64,000 nucleotides of DNA, from positions 1-64,000 of the forward strand of contig JAKVBD010000018.1 in NCBI GenBank assembly GCA_022446985.1, written 5' to 3'. Source of the DNA: Lentisphaerales bacterium. Its GTDB lineage: Bacteria > Verrucomicrobiota > Lentisphaeria > Lentisphaerales > Lentisphaeraceae. The notes beneath the pieces are model-generated. The model was given only the letters and a program-made list of their open reading frames with translations. It made no database searches and was not told the origin of the DNA. Below are positions 58,153 through 64,000 of this stretch, one piece after another (position 1 is the first letter of the stretch; each line of letters opens with the position of its first letter). The position numbers and the translations under genes were made by a program.

Positions 58153-59844
58153 TCAATGCTCTTTGATTTTATTCAATTTAAAAATTGTCTGGAGCATTCT
58201 CTTCACATCTTTCTTGCTATGTTGAGGGTGTGGCACCATTGGGATCGCTCCCCATACGCCCGAGCTTCCTTTAATCACTCGATCAATAAGTAAGTCTGTT
58301 GACTGTTCTTCATTCAACTTATACTTTGCTGCGATTTCACTAAAACTTGGCCCGATTCGCTTCTCATTCCATTGATGACAAGTAAAGCAGTCACTATTCT
58401 TCATTAATTTAAAACCTGAATCATTCTTAGAAATGATTTTTGGTCTCTCATTTAAAGCTACAAGATCTGTTAAAGAAACAGAGTTTTGATTTACACCTTT
58501 TTTATCGATTCGAATTAAATAGCCTGCAGTTCCCAATAAGCGCTGCCCTGATAATTTGTAATACAGAACATATACTTCACCGTTCGGGCCTACTTTTATA
58601 TTTACTGGAGAACCTAAAGTTAAACGAGGTAGAATAGGTAAGACATCGTTAACTTTACCTTCTTTACTTAACTTTATTGCTTTTACCCAACCACGGGCAT
58701 AATCAGCAACAAGCCAGCTATGATCGTACTCCTTCGGCAAACTTTTACTTTCTTCAAACTTAGAATGCATTCTGTATAATGGTCCGCCAATTGCAGATTC
58801 TCCACCACCTCCAAATTCAGGATATTCTTCTTGCTTCCCCGCATACCAAATAAGTGCAGGCTGAGATGGCGGCAAATTTTGTAAACCTGTATTTTGGGGG
58901 TGATCGTTAATGGGATTTAAGGCACTAAACTTGCCTTTAGATTGCCGTTTTTGGAAGTCATAATTAGTATAAACTTCCTGATCAGCTATCACTAAAGGGT
59001 AGCCATAAAAGCCTGCTTGTTTAGCAAGATTGAACTCATCATAACCATCGGGTATACCTTTACTGCTTAAGTTTGTCCCGGGAACCCACTGGTTAGGAGG
59101 GCCATTTTCTCCCCATAAAAGCCATCCTGTAGGTTTGTCAACTGATATTCGAAAAGGGTTTCTCAAACCCATTATGTATATCTCTTGTTTTGTCTTAGGA
59201 GTACCCTCTGGGAAAAGGTTTCCTTCAGGAATGCTATAACTGCCATCCGCTTCAGGTTTAATGCGTAAAATTTTGCCTCTTAAGTCATTTGTGTTGGCAG
59301 AAGTTTTACATGAAAAAAGATATTCTGAACGAATCTGGTTATCGCCTACAGAAAGATATAAAAGACCGTTTTTATCAAAAGCAATTGAGCCAGCTTCATG
59401 AATTCTTTCTGGGACAAATGCAGCTCTTACTTTCAGGAGTACTTTTTCTGACTCTGGAATCATTTTACCATCTCTAAAGTCAAAGCGCCCTAGATGATGA
59501 TAGTGATGCTCAGCCTTTTCATCTTTTGGCGGAACTGTATGGTATAAATAAATCCAACCCGTTTTATCGAAATTTGGGTCCAGAGCGATCCCCATAAAAC
59601 CAGATTCTAAACGTAAATCTGTTTCAAGCTCAAGTATTGTTGATATTTTTTTAGTTTTTGAATCATATAATCTAACACGGCCATCTCGCTCAGCAATAAA
59701 AATACGCCCATCACTGGAAATAGACATTTCCATTCCGGATATAACATCTCGTGACAAGATTGAAACTTCTAAATCAGGATTGCCATCTATTTGAGCAAAT
59801 AAAGAAAAAGTGGAAAATAAAGTTAAAAAATATAAATACTTCAT
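58153..59844 (-). CDS. Secreted glucose/sorbosone dehydrogenase-like protein fused to cytochrome c
   Basis: A 563-aa protein with signal peptide ('YLYFLTLFSTFSLFAQ'). A beta-propeller of the PQQ-dependent sugar dehydrogenase (sorbosone dehydrogenase) family covers about residues 25-440 ('IFIAERDGRVRLYD', 'GFMGIALDPNF', 'GLRNPFRIS'). A C-terminal cytochrome c domain has the haem motif 'CFTCHQ' and a likely axial Met in 'AIPMVPHP'. It probably oxidises a sugar and passes electrons to the haem. The next gene, DUF1080, lies 7 nt upstream on the same strand; such pairs are common and may perform 3-keto-sugar chemistry (inference). Confidence 0.88.
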   Translation of the reverse strand: MKYLYFLTLFSTFSLFAQIDGNPDLEVSILSRDVISGMEMSISSDGRIFIAERDGRVRLYDSKTKKISTILELETDLRLESGFMGIALDPNFDKTGWIYLYHTVPPKDEKAEHHYHHLGRFDFRDGKMIPESEKVLLKVRAAFVPERIHEAGSIAFDKNGLLYLSVGDNQIRSEYLFSCKTSANTNDLRGKILRIKPEADGSYSIPEGNLFPEGTPKTKQEIYIMGLRNPFRISVDKPTGWLLWGENGPPNQWVPGTNLSSKGIPDGYDEFNLAKQAGFYGYPLVIADQEVYTNYDFQKRQSKGKFSALNPINDHPQNTGLQNLPPSQPALIWYAGKQEEYPEFGGGGESAIGGPLYRMHSKFEESKSLPKEYDHSWLVADYARGWVKAIKLSKEGKVNDVLPILPRLTLGSPVNIKVGPNGEVYVLYYKLSGQRLLGTAGYLIRIDKKGVNQNSVSLTDLVALNERPKIISKNDSGFKLMKNSDCFTCHQWNEKRIGPSFSEIAAKYKLNEEQSTDLLIDRVIKGSSGVWGAIPMVPHPQHSKKDVKRMLQTIFKLNKIKEH

Positions 59845-59851
59845 TACAACC

Positions 59852-60466
59852 TCACAGCTTTTTTATGCGAATATTACGAAAACGATGAATTCCACCTTTC
59901 CCGTGATGCTGAAGAGCAATTGCACCTTTACTAAACTTACTATCATCAATATCTGTAGTAAGAGTTTGGTTTACCCAAATTTTTATACTTTGTTTACTGC
60001 AAACTATACGAATTTTATTCCATTCATCCGCTTTAAAGCAGTTCCCAGCTTTCTTATTGAAGTCTTCCCAATCTGAATTCGACGTAGGACTAACCCAACC
60101 ACTGCTAAGAGCATAAACTGACCCCGTCTTGTCTTTATCAATTTCGCATTGGTAACCTTTGGGCTTATCTCCCGAATTATCTATGCGAAAACCAATGCCT
60201 GAATTATAATCGCCTTTAGGCATGCAGACTTCAACTTCCAATTCAAAGTCAGTGAACTCCTGTTCAGTGAAAACTAGCCACATATTTTTTTTAGTTTTGA
60301 TCTGAATTTCATTATTCACTGCATTAACATCACCTTTGGCTTTCGTCTGCCATGACTTCAATGACTCACCATTAAATAGCGGTATCCAAGTAGATTTCTC
60401 AGAAGCTTCAGACACAAGAATCAAGCTTAAAAAGATAGACAATATTATCGATATTTCTTTAAACAT
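59852..60466 (-). CDS. Secreted DUF1080 protein
   Basis: A 204-aa protein with a signal peptide ('SIILSIFLSLILVSEASE') and one DUF1080 domain ('WIPLFNGESLKSWQ', 'NSGIGFRID', 'GAIALQHHGKGGIHRFRNI'). Good ribosome binding site AAGGTG before ATG. It sits directly upstream of the dehydrogenase-cytochrome gene (7 nt) and downstream of the sulfatase on the same strand, consistent with one sugar-degradation unit. Confidence 0.88.
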   Translation of the reverse strand: MFKEISIILSIFLSLILVSEASEKSTWIPLFNGESLKSWQTKAKGDVNAVNNEIQIKTKKNMWLVFTEQEFTDFELEVEVCMPKGDYNSGIGFRIDNSGDKPKGYQCEIDKDKTGSVYALSSGWVSPTSNSDWEDFNKKAGNCFKADEWNKIRIVCSKQSIKIWVNQTLTTDIDDSKFSKGAIALQHHGKGGIHRFRNIRIKKL

Positions 60467-60574
60467 TTCACACCTTTGTTTTTATAAAGTTAGACTTAGC
60501 CCTTTATAATTGACAGGTTGGTTATACAATTCACAGCAAGGGCCATTAGTAAATCATTTGTAAGGAGGTTGGCT

Positions 60575-60594
60575 GTAAAATAGATTTATTTTAC
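60575..60594. terminator. Short inverted repeat at the sulfatase stop codon
   Basis: GTAAAATA (60575-60582) and TATTTTAC (60587-60594) are exact reverse complements around GATT. The repeat overlaps the sulfatase stop codon. It is AT-only in its core and has no U-tract, so a terminator role is weak; it might instead be a regulator site for the downstream genes. Confidence 0.3.
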
Positions 60595-62069
60595 TTGAAA
60601 AATTGTTTAGAGTACCATTCTGGTGTCCCGAACCAATCGTGCATCTCTTTCTCAAAAGGTTGGACTATTTCTTCTGCTTCAGGGAACACCCCTTGATCTT
60701 GTGTTTCAACTTCCCAAACCTCCAGTGCTGTTCGCATTCTAATCAATGCTTCTCGGTGCTCAGGCTTATTGGAATTTGCAAGATTGTTAATTTCATGTGG
60801 ATCATTTTCTGTATCAAAAAGTTGCTCTGGGGCAACTCTATCTTCCATAAGTGCTGCAGGCGCTCCTGACAACTTACCTTCATTCATCATTTTTCTCATT
60901 AATGGTTTTATAAGAAAACATTTTTCTTTGTAACGATTAAGAGATGTAAAGTGACTATCAGGATAATAATTTCTGATATAATGATAACGCTCCCCTCTAA
61001 CGCTTCTTACTCGATTGAAAGTTTCATCCACTCTATCTCTTGCAGAAAAAGCATATTTCCTCTTTGGACCAAGCTTATCTCCAAGGAATATTCGACCATC
61101 CATTCCTTTAGGGCGATCAATTCCGGCAAAAGAAAGTGTAGTTGGAGTCATATCTATTAAACTGACAACCTCGCCCGAAACTCTGCCTGTTTTATAATTT
61201 TTAGGTGCCGGAAAATTTTTCGGCCAACGAATAATCATTGGCACATGAATCCCTGAATCATAACACCAATGAATTCCTCTTGGTTCAATTCTTCCATTAT
61301 CACCAAAGAAAATCACAATTGTATCATCTGCAAGTCCATCATCTTCTAATTGTCGGATAACTTTACCAATTGTCTTATCCATCCCTGAAACCGAATTAAG
61401 ATAGCGTGCCCATTCTTGACGAACAACAGGATGGTCAGGGTAATATGGGGGGGGTGTAACATTTTCCGGAGTTGCGATTTTTTCATGATGTCTCTCACCT
61501 TTCCATTCTACTCTAGGCTGCTGCCAGGTATTGCGATCATATATATCATATTCCGCTTCCAAAGTATTTAATTGTGCAAAAAAGGGTTGATTATCCTTAA
61601 GCTCTTCCCATTCACCTGTATCATAAAGTTTACCCTCATTGACAAAATTTAGATCCAACTTGCCCGAGCCTACTTCTTCGCCATTCATAGTTTGTATGTT
61701 TGCCGTAAAGTACCCCACATCTTTTAATCTGTGGGTGATTGGCTTAACACCTTCTGGGAGTCGGTAATCATCCTCTCGATGTGATCTCATGTTATGAGTA
61801 TCTGAAGTTGTCTGGTACATCCCGACAAAAAAGGCACTACGGCTGGTAGCGCATACTGGTGCAGTAGAGAAAACTTTAGTATATCGCATCCCTTCCTCTG
61901 CAAGTTTATCCAGAACTGGAGTCTTTACATTCTTGGCATCATAACAACCTAGGTCAAGCTTTAAGTTCTCACCTACAATCCATAAGATATTTGGCCTTGT
62001 TAAACTTTCTTTCTGGGCACTTTTGCAACCACAGAGAATTAACACAAAAACAACTAATGAAAACTTCAT
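60591..62069 (-). CDS. Sulfatase (S1 family), probably lipid-anchored
   Basis: About 492 aa. ATG 62069 is chosen because GAGGTG precedes it by 4 nt. The signal peptide ends in an LCGC lipobox, so it may be a lipoprotein. The formylglycine site is Cys73 in 'VCATSRSAF' (C-x-T-S-R, a variant of CxPSR); activation needs a separate maturase not seen here. The metal region reads 'LWIVGENLKLDLGCY' rather than the usual DD, and 'IFFGDNGR' supplies the C-terminal metal Asp/Asn. It removes sulfate from a polysaccharide; specificity unknown. Confidence 0.92.
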   Translation of the reverse strand: MKFSLVVFVLILCGCKSAQKESLTRPNILWIVGENLKLDLGCYDAKNVKTPVLDKLAEEGMRYTKVFSTAPVCATSRSAFFVGMYQTTSDTHNMRSHREDDYRLPEGVKPITHRLKDVGYFTANIQTMNGEEVGSGKLDLNFVNEGKLYDTGEWEELKDNQPFFAQLNTLEAEYDIYDRNTWQQPRVEWKGERHHEKIATPENVTPPPYYPDHPVVRQEWARYLNSVSGMDKTIGKVIRQLEDDGLADDTIVIFFGDNGRIEPRGIHWCYDSGIHVPMIIRWPKNFPAPKNYKTGRVSGEVVSLIDMTPTTLSFAGIDRPKGMDGRIFLGDKLGPKRKYAFSARDRVDETFNRVRSVRGERYHYIRNYYPDSHFTSLNRYKEKCFLIKPLMRKMMNEGKLSGAPAALMEDRVAPEQLFDTENDPHEINNLANSNKPEHREALIRMRTALEVWEVETQDQGVFPEAEEIVQPFEKEMHDWFGTPEWYSKQFFK

Positions 62070-62243
62070 TCTACACCTCATTTTTTTAATTTAAATATAC
62101 CTATGGTGAGCTTAGATTGCAGTATTAGTTATGTCTTAAAATATTTATGTATTGTCTGATCATTGAGTAAATACTTTCACGTAAAGCAATAAATTTATTG
62201 GTAACGAATCGTCCAATACTCTCACCCTATGCAACGTTTACGC

Positions 62244-63080
62244 TTAAATATTTCCTGTTTCATCATAAGTCTTCTTATATTCAGAAGGTGTTTTCCCTGT
62301 TCTTTTTGCAAAAACCTGTGAAAACCTACTGTGACTATTAAAACCACTTTGATATGCAACTTGTGAAACTGGGGTACCTGTTGATAACAGTTTACAGGCA
62401 TGGGCAATTCTTTTCTTCGTGAGGTAATTAACAAAAGAAGTTCCTGTTACTTTTTTAAATGAAGCATGAAAGTGACTTCGACTTAAAGGACAAAACTTCA
62501 AAATACTATCTACACTCATCTGATGCATTGAATATTCTTCAACATATTTTATTACTTGATCAATCAACTCTTCACTACTTTGAAGAGGAATCAATGATTG
62601 TAAATTCATGTTATTTGCAATCGTCGCAAGTAACCGCATCAAAGCTGATTTAATTTCAATAAGATAATACTGTGGTTTATCTCTAAATTTTTTAAGAATA
62701 AATTCAAATAATAACTTAATTTGTTCCCGATCACTTTCACGTATCTTTACTGCCTTTCCTTCTCTAAAACTCAAAGCATTAATTATAGAAATACAGTCAT
62801 TATCCCCATCTGCAGCTGGAGCAAACATTGAAACTGGGAAATCAATAATAAAACAATGAAAAGTTAACCCATCTTTAAATACTGAGCAGTGATCTGTTCC
62901 TGCTTTATAAAAAAATACATCACCTGTATTTAAAGTCTGCTCACCTGAAGGTCCCCATTGATAACCTTTCCCATTAGTACAAAAAAGCATCTCATGATAC
63001 TCATGATTATGAATTATATCCGCACCTCTACAACCAGGAGGCGTAATTAATGAATCTATATGTAAAAACGAGTTTACCAC
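62244..63080 (-). CDS. AraC-family transcriptional regulator
   Basis: A 278-aa regulator with an N-terminal cupin domain ('IIHNHEYHEMLFCTNGKGYQ', 'LNTGDVFFYKAGTDH') and two C-terminal helix-turn-helix motifs ('SVDSILKFCPLSRSHFHASF', 'PVSQVAYQSGFNSHSRFSQV'). Lies between the sulfatase and the GH18 gene on the same strand and probably controls this cluster in response to a sugar. The 233-bp gap upstream (63081-63313) shows no gene. Confidence 0.92.
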   Translation of the reverse strand: MVNSFLHIDSLITPPGCRGADIIHNHEYHEMLFCTNGKGYQWGPSGEQTLNTGDVFFYKAGTDHCSVFKDGLTFHCFIIDFPVSMFAPAADGDNDCISIINALSFREGKAVKIRESDREQIKLLFEFILKKFRDKPQYYLIEIKSALMRLLATIANNMNLQSLIPLQSSEELIDQVIKYVEEYSMHQMSVDSILKFCPLSRSHFHASFKKVTGTSFVNYLTKKRIAHACKLLSTGTPVSQVAYQSGFNSHSRFSQVFAKRTGKTPSEYKKTYDETGNI

Positions 63081-63313
63081 AACATTACCGACTTTATTAA
63101 TAATTCACTTGATCAACAGTATACTAAATTAATTTTTACAGACTTATTCTTTTTCTAAATAAAATTATGTTTTTACATACTCTTAGTTACAGGAGATTTG
63201 TTTTGAGGAAAATAAAATACTTTAGTTCGCAGATAAACGTAATTTCAATTAATTGAATTAAGCAGATCCTGAGAATGTAATGAATTCATTTTTCATATGA
63301 CTCATTTAACACT

Positions 63314-64000
63314 TTACGGATTTAAGTTTTGATGGACATAAGGAATAATGGCTTCATTTGACTTCGGATCCCGAATATCTTGAGAGATCACCCAAAACAT
63401 AATCCCCATTAGCTTTTCTTCTTCAATAACTTTTAACCTTTCTTTCATTGTTTCCTTATCTTCTACACTTATAAAAGTACCATTATTAAACGATGGTGAA
63501 TATAACCATTTCCTTTTAGAGTCTTTATGAGTATAAACTTTAAAAGAATTATCTTCTTGAATGAAGGTTTTAAGATTGCGAAACTCTATGGAGTTTTTAA
63601 TACTTTCCTTAGCTTTTTGTCTGAAACCATTATTATCAGAACTCACTCCATGCCAAGCTTTACTACATAGGGGTACTCCCAATAATTTTTTTTGAGAGGG
63701 ACCTTCATTTTTAAGATTATTAATTATGGAATATGAATTATTCGTTTCATTAGGATGAACTGGGTAGAGAGAAGCCTGATGGTCTGTCACTAAACTCCAA
63801 CTTCCATGTAAATCATAACCCACGAGATTGAACCAATCAACATATTTTGACATTTCTAAAAATGAATGGTGCTTTAAATGCTGTTCTGAACAGCCAATAG
63901 CACACGTAATCAGTCCCTCTTCACCTAAACTTTGCCTTAGTTCATCTAATATAAAGACAAAGTTTTGGGAATCACCTTTAGAATAAGCATTACTTGGAAG
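63314..64000 (-). CDS. GH18 chitinase-like protein, C-terminal part
   Basis: The frame is open to the window end, so the N-terminus and the DxxDxDxE catalytic motif lie outside. Visible are 'YVDWFNLVGYDLHGSWS' (the GH18 'NLMxYDxxG' strand), 'KLLGVPLCSKAW' and the final strand 'EEKLMGIMFWVISQDI', corresponding to the Trp that lines the GH18 active site. It probably cleaves chitin or a related N-acetyl glycan. The context of a sulfatase and an AraC regulator supports glycan use. Confidence 0.85.
   Translation of the reverse strand, partial: LPSNAYSKGDSQNFVFILDELRQSLGEEGLITCAIGCSEQHLKHHSFLEMSKYVDWFNLVGYDLHGSWSLVTDHQASLYPVHPNETNNSYSIINNLKNEGPSQKKLLGVPLCSKAWHGVSSDNNGFRQKAKESIKNSIEFRNLKTFIQEDNSFKVYTHKDSKRKWLYSPSFNNGTFISVEDKETMKERLKVIEEEKLMGIMFWVISQDIRDPKSNEAIIPYVHQNLNP

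Overview
The window looks like a marine PVC-group chromosome, most likely a Lentisphaera-type bacterium (phylum Lentisphaerota). This is inferred from gene content, not from any rRNA: H-X9-DG prepilins, a DUF1587/1592/1588/1585 cytochrome paired with a Tat-exported DUF1552 protein, several DUF1080 proteins, a sulfatase, and large hybrid histidine kinases. Base composition is AT-rich. I saw no rRNA, tRNA or CRISPR array.

Layout. 0-1.8 kb: the 3' end of a group II intron (maturase C-terminus plus domain V) lodged in the leader of a prepilin gene, followed by a paralogous prepilin. 1.9-10 kb: secreted catabolic proteins (PSCyt1/DUF1592, DUF1552, SGNH esterase, CBM9-like, DUF1080) and a GAF-sigma54 activator preceded by three operator-like palindromes. 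10-15 kb: a divergent pair of hybrid kinases, one with a YfiR-like periplasmic domain, next to a decayed response regulator. 15-32.5 kb: mostly housekeeping genes (hemB, dCMP deaminase, DUF721/DciA-like, YggS, low-Mr phosphatase, FHA protein, UvrD-like helicase, clpC, recF, dnaN). 32.6-35 kb: a dead GH5 cellulase gene and a Ser/Thr kinase that appears to start at CTG. 35-40 kb: a glucosylglycerate locus (synthase, phosphatase, GH13_18 phosphorylase cut by one stop codon, AraC regulator). 39.8-45.8 kb: a second signalling cluster that duplicates the kinase pair at 10-14.6 kb and adds a third kinase.

45.8-57.1 kb is an accessory island. It holds an ISL3 remnant with an IS630 element inside it, an IS3 remnant, and a second ISL3 element with an in-frame TGA. 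Between these lie a 529-aa protein I cannot assign, an Asp/Glu-racemase-family enzyme and a TonB-dependent receptor. Two 103-nt DNA elements, 8.9 kb apart, share a conserved folded structure with compensatory base changes, and each lies just upstream of an ISL3 transposase gene. They resemble integron attC sites.

57-64 kb: a double-GNAT protein, then a carbohydrate-use cluster (sorbosone/glucose-dehydrogenase-like cytochrome, DUF1080, sulfatase, AraC regulator, GH18 chitinase-like protein running off the end).

An overall theme is gene decay by nonsense substitution with few indels: the response regulator, the GH5 cellulase, the GH13_18 phosphorylase and the ISL3 transposase are all interrupted this way. 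Several of the stop codons sit where tryptophan is expected.
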